A DNA stretch of 64,000 nucleotides. Origin: Anaeromyxobacter dehalogenans 2CP-1. GTDB lineage: Bacteria; Myxococcota; Myxococcia; Myxococcales; Anaeromyxobacteraceae. Positions 37,476 through 46,980 of the stretch are shown piece by piece. Position 1 is the first letter of the stretch. Each line of letters begins with the position of its first letter. The notes below the pieces were generated by a model, which was given only the letters and a program-made list of their open reading frames with translations, was not told where the DNA came from and ran no database searches. The stretch spans positions 186,001 through 250,000 of the forward strand of contig NC_011891.1 in the NCBI RefSeq assembly GCF_000022145.1, in the 5' to 3' direction. The position numbers were made by a program, and so were the translations under genes.

Positions 37476-38369
37476 ATGCCCGTCGTCCGCCCCCGCCGCA
37501 GCGCCCTGTACCTGCCCGGCTCCAACGCGCGCGCCCTCGAGAAGGCGCGCACGCTCCCCGCCGACGCGCTCCTCCTCGACCTGGAGGACGCGGTGGCGCC
37601 CGCCGCCAAGGACGCCGCCCGCGCGCAGGTGGTGGCCGCGCTGGCGCAGGGCGGCTTCGGCCGGCGCGAGCGCGTGGTGCGCGTGAACGGGCTCGGGACG
37701 CCGTGGGGCGCGGCCGATCTGGCGGCGCTGGCCCGCGCCGGCGCCGACGCGATCTGCCTGCCGAAGGTGGAGCGCGCCGCCGAGGTGCACGCCGCGGTGC
37801 AGGCGCTCGCGGCCGGCCACGCGCCGGCCGGCCTCGCGCTCTGGTGCATGGTCGAGACCCCGCGCGGCGTGCTGGCGGCCGACGAGATCGCCGGCGCGTC
37901 GCCGAGGGTGGCGTGCCTGGTGGCCGGCACGAGCGACCTCGTGAAGGACCTGGGCGCGCGCCACACCGCCGGCCGCGCCGAGGTCCTCACCAGCCTGTCG
38001 CTCGTCCTGCTCGCCGCGCGCGCCCACGGGCTCGCCGCGCTCGACGGCGTGTTCCTCGACCTCGAGGACGCGGCGGGGCTGGAGGCCGCCTGCCGGCAGG
38101 GGCGGGACCTCGGCTTCGACGGCAAGACGCTCATCCACCCGAAGCAGCTCGAGGCGGCGAACCGCGCCTTCGCGCCGGACGACGCCGAGCTGGAGCGGGC
38201 GCGGCGGGTGATCGCGGCGCACGCCGAGGCCGAGGCGGCCGGGCTGGGCGTCACGGTGGTGGACGGGCGCCTGGTGGAGGCGCTGCACGTCGCGGCGGCG
38301 CGCCGGACGGTGGCGCTCGCCGAGGCCGTCGCGGCCGGGCATGGCGGGCCGGACCCGCACGGCGGGTGA
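37476..38369 (+). CDS. HpcH/HpaI aldolase, CitE-like (malyl/citryl-CoA lyase type)
   Basis: A 297-residue TIM-barrel lyase. RRSALYLPGSNARALEKA, LLLDLEDAVAP, ICLPKVE, MVETPRGVLAA, LVAGTSDLVKDLG and GFDGKTLIHPKQ match the CitE family and give the magnesium ligands and CoA-binding loop. No citrate lyase alpha or gamma subunits are near, so a stand-alone citramalyl-CoA or malyl-CoA/beta-methylmalyl-CoA lyase is more likely. GAGGAG precedes the ATG. Confidence 0.85.
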   Translation: MPVVRPRRSALYLPGSNARALEKARTLPADALLLDLEDAVAPAAKDAARAQVVAALAQGGFGRRERVVRVNGLGTPWGAADLAALARAGADAICLPKVERAAEVHAAVQALAAGHAPAGLALWCMVETPRGVLAADEIAGASPRVACLVAGTSDLVKDLGARHTAGRAEVLTSLSLVLLAARAHGLAALDGVFLDLEDAAGLEAACRQGRDLGFDGKTLIHPKQLEAANRAFAPDDAELERARRVIAAHAEAEAAGLGVTVVDGRLVEALHVAAARRTVALAEAVAAGHGGPDPHGG

Positions 38370-38401
38370 TCCAAGAGCGCGTGGATCCGGCGGAAAGCGG
38401 G

Positions 38402-38430
38402 TGGACACCCGCGCGCCCGTTTCCTACACT
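38402..38430 (+). promoter_or_regulatory. Promoter of the aromatic pathway operon
   Basis: TGGACA (38402-38407), 17-base spacer, TACACT (38425-38430). The aroH ATG at 38442 is 11 bases after the -10, so the leader is a few bases at most and has no ribosome site. No attenuator or T-box is possible in so short a leader. Confidence 0.6.
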
Positions 38431-38441
38431 GTTCGACTCCC

Positions 38442-38795
38442 ATGCGTGGCATTCGAGGCGCGACCCAGTGCTCGGCCAACACGGTCGAGGCGATCGAGGA
38501 TGCGGTGAAGGAGCTGTGCCGCGAGATCACCTCGCGCAACCAGCTCGAGCCGCAGCAGATCGTATGGGCGATCTTCACCGTCACCCATGACCTCGACGCC
38601 GACTTCCCGGCGCGCGCCGCGCGCGTGCAGGGCTGGAACGCCGTCCCGATGATCTGCTCGCAGGAGATCCCGGTCCCCGGCTCGATGCCGCGGATCGTCC
38701 GGGTGCTGCTGCACGTGGACTCCGACGGTCCGCGCAACCACGTGTACCTGCGCGGCGCGCAGGCGCTCCGGCCCGACCTCCACGTGCGGCCGTGA
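38442..38795 (+). CDS. aroH: Chorismate mutase, AroH class
   Basis: Converts chorismate to prephenate. A 117-residue AroH-type (trimeric) mutase: MRGIRGATQCSANT with the active-site Arg, then RVQGWNAVPMICSQEIPV, and a C-terminal RVLLHVDSD. This fold is unrelated to the helical AroQ-type mutases and is less common in Proteobacteria. First gene of the aro operon, probably leaderless. Confidence 0.93.
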   Translation: MRGIRGATQCSANTVEAIEDAVKELCREITSRNQLEPQQIVWAIFTVTHDLDADFPARAARVQGWNAVPMICSQEIPVPGSMPRIVRVLLHVDSDGPRNHVYLRGAQALRPDLHVRP

Positions 38796-38823
38796 CCGGC
38801 GCGGCCGGGGAGCGGAGGCGAGC

Positions 38824-39690
38824 GTGAACGTCCCGACGAACAGGCCGCTCCCCGCGCTCCCGGGCCACCTGGGCGTGGTGGGGCTGGGCCTCATGGGCGC
38901 CTCGCTCGCCCGCGCCGCCCGCCGGGTGGACCGGGGCGTGCGCATCACCGCGGTGGAGCCGCGCGCCGAGGTCCGCGCCCGGGCGCTCGCCGACGGCGTG
39001 GCCGACCAGGTGTCCGCGGAGCCCGACGCCGCGCTCGCCGGCTGCGGGGTGGTGGTGCTGTGCACGCCGGTCGCGACCATCGAGGCGCTGCTCGCGCCGG
39101 TCTCGGCCCTGCTCGCCGACGGGGCGGTGCTCACCGACGTGGGCGGCGCGAAGGAGCGGGTGGTGACGCTGGCGCGCGAGCGGGTCCGCCCCGGCGTCGC
39201 CTTCGTGGGTGCGCACCCCATGTTCGGCGGCCACGGCGGCTACGACGGCGCCACCGCGGAGAAGTGGTCGGCGGGCGGCACGGTGGCGATCTGCACCGAC
39301 GGCGATCCGGGCGCGGTGGACCGGGTGGCGGCGCTGCACCTCGCGCTCGGCGCGAAGGTCGAGCGCTGCACCGCCGCCGAGCACGACGCGGCGGTGGCGA
39401 TGGTCTCGCACCTGCCCTACCTCGTCGCCTCGGCGCTCTCGGTGGCGGTGCGCGAGGCCGGCCCGCTCGCCATGCACCTCGCCGGCCCCGGCCTCAAGGA
39501 CGCGACGCGCCTGGCCGAGTTCCCGTTCGACATCCAGGGCGAGGTGGCCCGGCGCAACGCCCACCTGCCGGAGGCGGCGCGCCGGCTGGAGCGGCACCTC
39601 GCCCGCCTCCTCGCCGCCATCGCCGAGTCGCCGGAGTCGGCGCGCTCGGCCCTCGAGGCGGCCCGCGCCGCACGGGAGGAGCTGTTTTGA
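38824..39690 (+). CDS. tyrA: Prephenate dehydrogenase
   Basis: Oxidative decarboxylation of prephenate to 4-hydroxyphenylpyruvate for tyrosine. The 288 residues have the NAD loop [23 protein letters not shown], the [15 protein letters not shown] loop, and the catalytic-region [13 protein letters not shown]. No ACT domain, so tyrosine feedback through ACT is absent. GTG start with GGAGG upstream, 28 bases after aroH. Stop overlaps the aroA start. Confidence 0.93.
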
Positions 39691-41009
39691 GCGCTGCCCC
39701 GACCTCCGGACCCCTGACCTGCCGGCGCGCCGGCCCGCTGCGCGGCGCCATCGAGGTGCCCGGCGACAAGTCCATCTCGCACCGGAGCCTGCTCTTCGGC
39801 GCGCTGTCCACCGGCGAGACCCGCGTCGCGGGGCTGCTCGACGCCGAGGACGTCCACTCCACCCGCAGGGCGGTGGAGGCGCTCGGCGCCACGGTGCGCA
39901 CGGAGGGCGCCGAGGTGGTGGTGACGCCGCCCGCGACGCTGCGCGAGCCGGGGGACGTCATCGACTGCGGCAACTCCGGCACGAGCCTGCGCCTGCTCAC
40001 CGGCGTGCTCTCCGGCGTGCCCGGCCTGTCGGTGCTCACCGGCGACGCCTCGCTGCGGCGCCGCCCGGTGCGGCGGGTGATCGACCCGCTCCGGGTGATG
40101 GGCGCGAACCTGTCCGCCCGCGACGGCGATCGCCTGCCGCCGGTGGTCGTCCGCGGGGGCGCGCTGCGCGGGGCGCGGCACCTGCTCCCGGTGGCGAGCG
40201 CGCAGGTGAAGAGCGCGCTGCTGCTCGCCGGCCTGTTCGCCGAGGGCGAGACCACGGTGGTCGAGCCGGAGAAGAGCCGCGATCACACCGAGCGCATGCT
40301 GCGCGGGATGGGCGTGCCGGTGAAGGTCTCGGGCCTGGAGGTGTCGGTCTCGGCAGCGCGGCCCGCCGGCGGGCGCGTGGACGTGCCGGGTGACATCTCC
40401 TCGGCGGCGTTCTTCCTCTGCGGCGCGGCGGCGCTCCCCGGCTCCGAGGTGACGGTCCGCAACCTGGGCGTGAACGAGACGCGCACCGGGCTGCTCGACG
40501 TGCTCCGGGCCATGGGCGCCGACGTGCGGCTCGCGAACCTCCGCGAGGTGGCGGGCGAGCCGCGCGCCGACGTGACCGTGCGCGCCGATCGCCTGGAGGG
40601 CACCGAGATCCGCGGCGCGACCATCCCCCGGCTCATCGACGAGCTGCCGGTGGTGATGGTGATGGCCACGCAGGCGCGCGGCCGGACCGTGATCCGCGAC
40701 GCGAAGGAGCTCCGGGTGAAGGAGTCCGACCGGCTCGCCGCCATGGGCGAGACGCTCTCGCGCGCCGGCGCCCGCATCGAGCTGTTCGAGGACGGCTGCG
40801 CCATCGACGGGCCCACGCCGCTGCGCGGCGTCGAGGTCCGCACCCGGCTGGATCACCGCATCGCCATGTCCATGGCGGTCGCGCAGCTGTTCTGCGGCGG
40901 GGAGCCGGTGGTGCTCGACGACGTGGCCTGCGTCGCGACCAGCTTCCCGAGCTTCTTCCGGCTGCTCGACCAGGTGTCCGGCCAGGCGTCCGGCGGAGGC
41001 GCGCCGTGA
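39687..41009 (+). CDS. aroA: 3-phosphoshikimate 1-carboxyvinyltransferase (EPSP synthase)
   Basis: Forms EPSP from shikimate 3-phosphate and PEP; 440 residues. It shows [43 protein letters not shown], and [13 protein letters not shown]. The start is a TTG at 39687 that overlaps the tyrA TGA (TTGA); GGAGGA lies 6 bases before it, which makes this rare start credible. Residues around GNSGTS resemble class I enzymes. Confidence 0.94.
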
Positions 41010-41842
41010 TCACCGGGCGGACCGCGCTCTACGGCGTCGTCGGCCACCCGGTGGCGCACAGCCGCTCGCCGGAGATGCAGAACGCGGCGTTCGCGAGGCT
41101 GGGCGTGGACGCGGTCTACGTGGCGCTGCCGGTCGCGCCGGAGCGGATCGACGAGGCGCTGCGCGGCGCGCACGCGCTCGGCTTCCAGGGCCTGAACGTC
41201 ACCGTGCCGCACAAGCCGCGGGCGGCGTCGCTCTGCCACGCGCTCGACCCGGTGGCGACCGCGGTGGGCGCCGCGAACACGCTGCGCCGGACCCGCGACG
41301 GCTGGGACGGCTTCAACACCGACGCGCCCGCGTGCCGCACGCTGCTCGAGGCGGCCGGGGTCGTGCGCGGGTCGCGGGCGCTGCTCGTCGGCGCGGGCGG
41401 CGCGGCGCGCGCGGCGGCCTGGGCGCTCGTCCAGCTCGGGACGGAGGTCCGGGTGGCGGCGCGCCGCGAGGAGGCCGCCGCCGAGCTGTGCCGCGACCTC
41501 GCCGCCGCGGTGCCCGGCGCCGACCTGGCCGCCGCCGACTTCGAGGACCTGGAGGCCGAGGCGGACGCCGCCGCCGTGGTGGTGAACGGCACGTCGGTGG
41601 GGCTGCCCGGGCACGAGGGCCGCCTGCCGCCGCTCCGGTTCCGCGCCGCCCAGGTGGTGCTCGACTTCGTGTACGGGGACACCGAGCTCGCCCGCGCCGC
41701 GCGCGCGGCCGGCGCCCGGCTGGTCAGCGGCGAGCAGGTGCTGGTGCGCCAGGGCGCGCTCGCGTTCACGATCTGGACCGGCCAGCCCGCCCCCGAGGCG
41801 GACATGGCCCGCGCGCTCGAGGCGCGCGAGGGAGCACGATGA
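41006..41842 (+). CDS. aroE: Shikimate dehydrogenase
   Basis: NADPH-dependent reduction of 3-dehydroshikimate; 278 residues. Substrate-binding motifs [17 protein letters not shown] and [10 protein letters not shown] (catalytic Lys) are present, with FNTDAPACR and the nucleotide loop [18 protein letters not shown] start overlaps the aroA stop as GTGA. Stop overlaps aroC. Confidence 0.94.
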
Positions 41843-42984
41843 CACTTCGGTACCTGACCGCCGGCGAGTCGCACGGCCCGGCGCTGGTCGCCATCGCCGA
41901 GGGCTTCCCGGCGGGGCTGGCGGTGGACTTCGAGGCGGTGGACCGGGACCTGCGCCGCCGGCAGAAGGGCTACGGCCGCGGCGGCCGCATGAAGATCGAG
42001 ACCGACGCGGCGCAGTTCCTGGCCGGGCTGCGCGGCGGGCTCACCACCGGCGCGCCCATCGCGCTCGCGGTCTGGAACAAGGACCACGAGAACTGGAAGG
42101 ACCTCGTCTCCCCGTACGCCCGCGGCGGCAAGAAGTTCACCCAGGTCCGCCCCGGCCATGCCGATCTCGCCGGCGCGCTCAAGTACGGGCTCGACGACGC
42201 GCGCGACGTGCTGGAGCGGGCCAGCGCCCGGTCCACCGCGGTCACGGTGGCGCTCGGCGCGCTCGCGAAGGCGCTGCTCTCGACCCTGGGCGTGGAGGTG
42301 TGCTCGCGGGTGGTGGCCATCGGCCCGCGCGAGATCCGGCCGGACGCGCCGCCCACCCCGGCGCAGCGCGACGCCATCGAGGCCTCCGACCTGCACGTGG
42401 ACGACGAGGCGCTCGCCGCCGAGTGGCGCGCGCTCATCGACGCGGAGAAGGCGCGCGGCGGCTCCATCGGCGGCGCCTTCGACGTGTACGCCACCGGGCT
42501 CCCCATCGGCGTCGGCAGCCACGTGCACCCGGACCGCCGCCTCGACGCGCGCCTGGCTGGCGCGCTCTGCGGCGTGCAGGCCATCCGCGCCGTGGAGATC
42601 GGCGACGGCACGCAGGTGGGCCGCCCCGGCTACGAGTTCCACGACGCCATCCACCACGACCCGGCCCGCGGCTTCTGGCGAGACACGAACCGCGCCGGCG
42701 GGCTGGAGGGCGGCATGACCGACGGCATGCCGCTCCGCGTGCGCGCCTACATGAAGCCCATCCCCACCATGCTCCACCCGCTCGCCACCGTGGACCTCGC
42801 CACCCGCGCGGCCACCCAGGCCCGCTACGAGCGGAGCGACGTGTGCGCGGTGCCGGCCGCCGCGGTGGTGGGCGAGGCGGTGGTGGCCTGGGAGCTCGCG
42901 AACGCGCTCCTGGAGAAGTTCGGCGGCGACGCCGTCGAGGACGTGCGCCGGGCGGTGGAGGCGTATGCCGCTCGGATCCGCTGA
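41839..42984 (+). CDS. aroC: Chorismate synthase
   Basis: Makes chorismate from EPSP using reduced flavin; 381 residues. Signatures [44 protein letters not shown] and [14 protein letters not shown] are intact. No fused flavin reductase domain. ATG overlaps the aroE stop; its own 3' end overlaps aroK by 20 bases. Confidence 0.96.
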   Translation: MTLRYLTAGESHGPALVAIAEGFPAGLAVDFEAVDRDLRRRQKGYGRGGRMKIETDAAQFLAGLRGGLTTGAPIALAVWNKDHENWKDLVSPYARGGKKFTQVRPGHADLAGALKYGLDDARDVLERASARSTAVTVALGALAKALLSTLGVEVCSRVVAIGPREIRPDAPPTPAQRDAIEASDLHVDDEALAAEWRALIDAEKARGGSIGGAFDVYATGLPIGVGSHVHPDRRLDARLAGALCGVQAIRAVEIGDGTQVGRPGYEFHDAIHHDPARGFWRDTNRAGGLEGGMTDGMPLRVRAYMKPIPTMLHPLATVDLATRAATQARYERSDVCAVPAAAVVGEAVVAWELANALLEKFGGDAVEDVRRAVEAYAARIR

Positions 42985-43453
42985 GACGCTGGCGCTCACC
43001 GGGATGATGGGCTCGGGGAAGTCCACCGTGGCCCCGCTGCTGGCGCGCTGGCTGGGCCGGCGGCTGGTGCGGCTCGACGACGAGATCGTGCGCGCGGCGG
43101 GCAAGCCCATCGCCCGGGTGTTCGCCGAGGACGGCGAGGGGCGCTTCCGCGCGCTGGAGCGCGCCGCGGTGGCCGCGCTGCCGCCGGGCGCGGTGGCGGA
43201 CCTGGGCGGCGGCGCGTTCTGCGACCCGCACGGCGCCGCGCGCCTGCTCGCCACCGCGCGGGTGGTGTTCCTCGACGTCTCGGCGCAGGAGGCCGCCCGC
43301 CGCATCGGCGAGGATCCGGCCCGCCCGCTCGCGGCGCGCTGGGAGGCGCTCCGCGCGCGCCGGCTGCCGCTCTACCGGCGCGCCCACCTCACCGTCCACG
43401 TGGACGGGATGACGCCCGAGGCGGTGGCCCGGCGCGTCCTGGAGTCGCTATGA
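42965..43453 (+). CDS. aroK: Shikimate kinase
   Basis: ATP-dependent phosphorylation of shikimate; 162 residues. Walker [10 protein letters not shown] at 13-21, shikimate-binding RFRALER, DLGGGAF, and the lid arginine in [15 protein letters not shown]. Starts inside the last codons of aroC. Stop overlaps aroB as ATGA. Confidence 0.92.
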   Translation: MPLGSAETLALTGMMGSGKSTVAPLLARWLGRRLVRLDDEIVRAAGKPIARVFAEDGEGRFRALERAAVAALPPGAVADLGGGAFCDPHGAARLLATARVVFLDVSAQEAARRIGEDPARPLAARWEALRARRLPLYRRAHLTVHVDGMTPEAVARRVLESL

Positions 43454-44604
43454 GCCGGACCCGCAAGCCCGCCGCGGCCGAGGAGGCCGGCGCCGCGGTC
43501 ACCGAGATCATCCCGGCGCGGCAGGGCGACCACGCCTACGAGGTGCGCGTCGGTGCCGGCGCGGCGGCGGCGCTGCCCGCGCTCGCCGACGAGCACGACG
43601 CGGTGGCGCTCGTCTCCTGCCGCCGGGTGCTCTCGATCCCCTTCGGAAAGGACGTGCTCGCCCGCCTGCGGCGGGAGGCGCCGCTCGCGCTCGTGCACGC
43701 GCTCCCCGACGGCGAGGCAGGCAAGACGCTCGCCGAGCTGGAGCGGGCCGCGGCGAAGCTGCTCCGCGCCGGCGCCACGCGGCGGACGCTGGTGGTGGCG
43801 CTGGGCGGCGGCGCGGTGAGCGACGCGGCCGGCTTCCTCGCCGCGACGTACATGCGCGGCGTGCCCTGGGTGGCGGTGCCCACCACGCTGCTCGCCATGG
43901 TGGACGCCGCCATCGGCGGCAAGACCGCGGTGAACCTGCCGGCCGCGAAGAACGCGGTGGGCGCGTTCCACCCGCCCGACGCGGTGCTGGCGGATCCCGC
44001 CGCGCTCCGCACCCTGCCGCGGCGCGAGCTCGCGAGCGGCCTCGGCGAGGTGCTGAAGTACGGGGCGCTCCAGCCGGCGCTGCTCGACGCGTTCGCGGCG
44101 CTCGGCGCCGCCGCGCCGGACCCGGCGGTGATCGCCACCTGCGCCCGCATGAAGGTGGACGTGGTGGCGGAGGATCCCACCGAGCACGGCCCCCGCAAGC
44201 TCCTCAACCTGGGCCACACCTTCGGCCACGGGGTGGAGGCGGCCGGGCGGTTCTCGCGGTACACGCACGGCGAGGCGGTCGCGGTGGGGCTCGCGTTCGC
44301 GTTCCGGCTGGCGGCGCGGATGGGCCGGGTGGACGGCGCGGCGGTGGAGCGGGTGGAGGCGGCGGTCGCCGGGGCCGGGCTGCCGGTCCGGGTCCCGCCG
44401 GCGATCGCGCGTGCCGCCGCGCGCCTGATGGCGTACGACAAGAAGCGGGCGGCGGGCGGGCTGCGCTGGGTGCTGCCGGCGGCCGTTGAGGACGGCTGGC
44501 GGGTGGAGTGGGACGTCGAGGCGGAGCCCGCGGCGGTCGAGGCGGCGGTGGCGGAGATCTCGGAGGCGCGGGCGGGCGGCCGCGCCGGGCGGAGGACGCG
44601 ATGA
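43450..44604 (+). CDS. aroB: 3-dehydroquinate synthase
   Basis: Cyclises DAHP to 3-dehydroquinate with NAD and a divalent metal; 384 residues. DGEAGKTL, ALGGGAVSDAAGFLAATYMRG, GKTAVNLPAAKN, and the metal-binding NLGHTFGHGVEA are present. About 20 extra residues at the N-terminus and an Ala/Arg-rich tail. The first committed enzyme, DAHP synthase, is not in this operon. Confidence 0.94.
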   Translation: MSRTRKPAAAEEAGAAVTEIIPARQGDHAYEVRVGAGAAAALPALADEHDAVALVSCRRVLSIPFGKDVLARLRREAPLALVHALPDGEAGKTLAELERAAAKLLRAGATRRTLVVALGGGAVSDAAGFLAATYMRGVPWVAVPTTLLAMVDAAIGGKTAVNLPAAKNAVGAFHPPDAVLADPAALRTLPRRELASGLGEVLKYGALQPALLDAFAALGAAAPDPAVIATCARMKVDVVAEDPTEHGPRKLLNLGHTFGHGVEAAGRFSRYTHGEAVAVGLAFAFRLAARMGRVDGAAVERVEAAVAGAGLPVRVPPAIARAAARLMAYDKKRAAGGLRWVLPAAVEDGWRVEWDVEAEPAAVEAAVAEISEARAGGRAGRRTR

Positions 44605-45071
44605 TCCTGGTCGTCAACGGTCCGAACCTGAACCTGCTGGGCGAGCGCGAGCCGGACGTGTACGGGCGCAGCACGCTCGGCGACGTGGAGCTGCTCGTCC
44701 GCGACGCCTGCGCGGCCTGGGACGTCGAGGTGAAGGCGTTCCAGTCGAACCACGAGGGCGCGATCATCGACTTCCTGCAGGAGCACCGGAAGCAGGCGCG
44801 CGGGATCATCCTGAACGCCGGGGCCCTCACGCACACGAGCTACGCGCTGCACGACTGCCTGAAGGCGATGCCCGCGCCGGCGGTGGAGGTGCACATCTCC
44901 AACATCCACCAGCGCGAGGCGTTCCGCCACGTGAGCGTCCTCGCCCCGGCCTGCCGCGGGCAGATCGTGGGCCTGGGGATCCGCGGCTACCTGCTCGCGG
45001 CGGAGTGGCTCTGCGCCGAGATCGGCGCGCAGCCGCGCGTCGCGGCGGACCGCAAGAAGCCGAGCCCGTAG
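44601..45071 (+). CDS. aroQ: Type II 3-dehydroquinate dehydratase
   Basis: Dehydrates 3-dehydroquinate; 156 residues, dodecameric type II family. NGPNLNLLGEREPDVYG with the catalytic Tyr, FQSNHEGAIIDFLQE, LNAGALTHTSYALHD and EVHISNIHQREAFRHVS are all typical. Start overlaps the aroB stop. It completes DHQ to chorismate in one operon. Confidence 0.95.
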   Translation: MILVVNGPNLNLLGEREPDVYGRSTLGDVELLVRDACAAWDVEVKAFQSNHEGAIIDFLQEHRKQARGIILNAGALTHTSYALHDCLKAMPAPAVEVHISNIHQREAFRHVSVLAPACRGQIVGLGIRGYLLAAEWLCAEIGAQPRVAADRKKPSP

Positions 45072-45080
45072 CCGGCGCCG

Positions 45081-46085
45081 GTGCCCAGGGTCGCCGTCCT
45101 CCTCCCCGCGCGCGACGCCGCCCGCACCGTGCGCGCGGCGGCCGTGTCGATCCTGCGCCAGACCGAGCGCGACCTCTCGCTCGTCTGCGTGGACGACGGC
45201 TCGCGCGACGGCACCGCCGAGGTGCTGGAGCGGCTCGCGGCGCGCGACCGGCGGGTGCGCCTGCTGCGCGGGCCGGGCGAGGGGATCGCCGGGGCGCTGC
45301 AGCGGGGCCTCGCCGCCTGCGACGCCGAGGTGGTGGCGCGGATGGACGCGGACGACGTGGCCCACCCGCGCCGGCTCGCGCTCCAGCTCGACGCGCTCCG
45401 CGCCGATCCGTCGCTCGCGGCGCTCGGCGGACGGGTCCGGCTGTTCCCGCGCGCGGCGGTGCGCCCGGGCATGGCGCGCTACGCGGCGTGGCTGAACGGG
45501 CTCGTCACGCCCGCGCTGGTGGAGCGCGACCTGCTGGTGGAGGCGCCGCTCGTCCACCCCGCGGCCGCGATCCGGCGCGACGCGCTGGAGCGCGCCGGCG
45601 GCTGGCGCGACGGCCCGTTCCCGGAGGATTACGACCTGTGGCTGCGCCTCTCGGCCGCCGGCGGGCGGCTCGGCAACCTCTCCGCCCCGGTGCTCGCCTG
45701 GCGCGAGTCGGCCGGGCGGCTCACCCGCACCGACCCCCGCTACGCGCTCGCCCGCCACGTGGCGCTGAAGTGCGCACACCTCGCCCGCCACGTCCTCGTC
45801 GGCGCGCGGGAGGTGGCGCTGTGGGGGGCCGGCGAGACCGGCCGTGCCTTCTCCGACGCGCTCCGCGCCGAGGGGATCGCCACCGCCGCGTTCGTCGAGG
45901 TCGATCGCAGGAAGATCGGCCGCACCGTGCGCGGGGCACGGGTCGTCTCGTACGAGGAGGTGGGCCGGCTTCGCGGGCTGCCGCTGCTCGTGGCGGTGGG
46001 CGCGCCCGGCGCGCGCGACCTCATCCGCGCCGAGCTGGCCCGCGCCGGCTTCGAGGAGCTGGCCGACTTCCGCTGCGTCGCCTGA
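45081..46085 (+). CDS. Family 2 glycosyltransferase with C-terminal Rossmann-like domain
   Basis: A 334-residue protein. Residues 1-220 are a GT-A glycosyltransferase: VAVLLPARDAARTV, VDDGSRDGT, the metal motif ARMDADDVAHPRRL, and PEDYDLWLRLSAAGG. Residues about 235-334 form a small nucleotide-binding-like domain with VALWGAGETGRAFSDAL, resembling the N-terminal domain of PglD-type sugar acyltransferases. GTG start 9 bases after aroQ suggests co-transcription. Donor and acceptor unknown. Confidence 0.8.
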   Translation: MPRVAVLLPARDAARTVRAAAVSILRQTERDLSLVCVDDGSRDGTAEVLERLAARDRRVRLLRGPGEGIAGALQRGLAACDAEVVARMDADDVAHPRRLALQLDALRADPSLAALGGRVRLFPRAAVRPGMARYAAWLNGLVTPALVERDLLVEAPLVHPAAAIRRDALERAGGWRDGPFPEDYDLWLRLSAAGGRLGNLSAPVLAWRESAGRLTRTDPRYALARHVALKCAHLARHVLVGAREVALWGAGETGRAFSDALRAEGIATAAFVEVDRRKIGRTVRGARVVSYEEVGRLRGLPLLVAVGAPGARDLIRAELARAGFEELADFRCVA

Positions 46086-46088
46086 GCG

Positions 46089-46568
46089 CTACCCGCCGTC
46101 CTTCTTGAGCTGCTCGGTGAGGTAGTTCTGCACGCCGATCTGGTCGATGGCGGTGAGCTGCGTCTCGAGCCAGTTCGCGTGCTCCTCCTCGCCCTCCAGG
46201 ATGTCCTCGAGGAGGTCGGCGGAGCCGTTGTCGCCGGCGTTCCGGCAGGTCTCGATGCCGCGGTTGAGCGCGCCGATGGCGTGCTTCTCGAGGTCGAGGT
46301 CCGCCGCCAGGATCTCGGGCACGTTCTCGCCGATGTTGACCTTCGACAGCTTCTGAACGTTCGGCATGCCCTCGAGGTAGAGGATGCGCTCGATCAGGTG
46401 GTCGGCGTCCTTCATCTCGTCGATCGACTCGGCCCGGAACTTCGCGTACAGCCGGTCGTAGCCCCAGTTCTCGCAGATGCGGGCGTGCAGGAAGTACTGG
46501 TTGATGGCGGTGAGCTCGTTCATGAGGACCTCGCTCAGCACGTCGAGGACCTTGGCGTCGCCCTTCAT
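46089..46568 (-). CDS. bfr: Bacterioferritin
   Basis: A 159-residue haem ferritin that oxidises and stores iron in a 24-mer. By alignment with E. coli Bfr, ferroxidase residues E18, E51, E94, E127 and H130 and the haem ligand M52 are present, but position 54 is Asp (DEMKDADH), where E. coli has His. GGAGGAG precedes the ATG, which lies 14 residues into the longer open frame. It lies on the same strand downstream of bfd, about 200 bases away. Confidence 0.93.
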   Translation of the reverse strand: MKGDAKVLDVLSEVLMNELTAINQYFLHARICENWGYDRLYAKFRAESIDEMKDADHLIERILYLEGMPNVQKLSKVNIGENVPEILAADLDLEKHAIGALNRGIETCRNAGDNGSADLLEDILEGEEEHANWLETQLTAIDQIGVQNYLTEQLKKDGG

Positions 46569-46767
46569 CGCTCCTCCGTTCGTGTCCGGGTCCGGCGCCG
46601 GCCGGCGCACCGAAGCCTAGCGGCGGGGAGCGCGCGTGGCTCGGGCGAGCCCCAACTGAGCGTCACCGAGGCGTCCTCCGGCCGCTCCGCCACGAGCGCC
46701 ATGGCCGGATTCCGGCCCGTCTCCGCGCCGGCCAGCGCGCCCGCGAGCGGCGGCGGCGGCGCGACGA

Positions 46768-46980
46768 TCAGGCGGCGTCGCGCCGCGCGGCCGGCTGGGC
46801 GCGGGCGCAGGGGGGTGCGGCGGCGGCGCCGCCCGCGTGCACCTTGGCGAGGGCGGCCACGCAGCAGCGGCAGGCGGTGCCCGCGCCGGTCTCGGCGATC
46901 ACCTGGCGGAGCGAGGCGCCCTCGGCCGCGCGCCGCCGGACCAGCGTGTCGGAGACGTTGAAGCACAGGCAGACGATCAT
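46768..46980 (-). CDS. bfd: Bacterioferritin-associated ferredoxin (Bfd)-like [2Fe-2S] protein
   Basis: A 70-residue protein whose cysteines C4, C6, C37 and C40 match the Bfd C-x-C ... C-x-x-C pattern (MIVCLCFNVSD and GTACRCCVAAL). Bfd reduces the bacterioferritin core so that iron can be released. The C-terminal tail is Ala/Arg-rich. The ATG overlaps the stop of the upstream Fur-like gene as ATGA, and bfr follows on the same strand, so the context is iron mobilisation. Confidence 0.85.
   Translation of the reverse strand: MIVCLCFNVSDTLVRRRAAEGASLRQVIAETGAGTACRCCVAALAKVHAGGAAAAPPCARAQPAARRDAA

Noticed and set aside
36703-37686. Plus-strand Arg/Pro-rich frame over the coiled-coil protein gene
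   Set aside because: Shadow of the minus-strand Ala-rich gene, which has a signal peptide and ribosome site.
46565-46966. 133-codon minus-strand frame across bfd and the bfd-bfr gap
   Set aside because: It is mostly an Arg-rich out-of-frame reading of bfd; the bfd frame has the expected cysteines and coupling.
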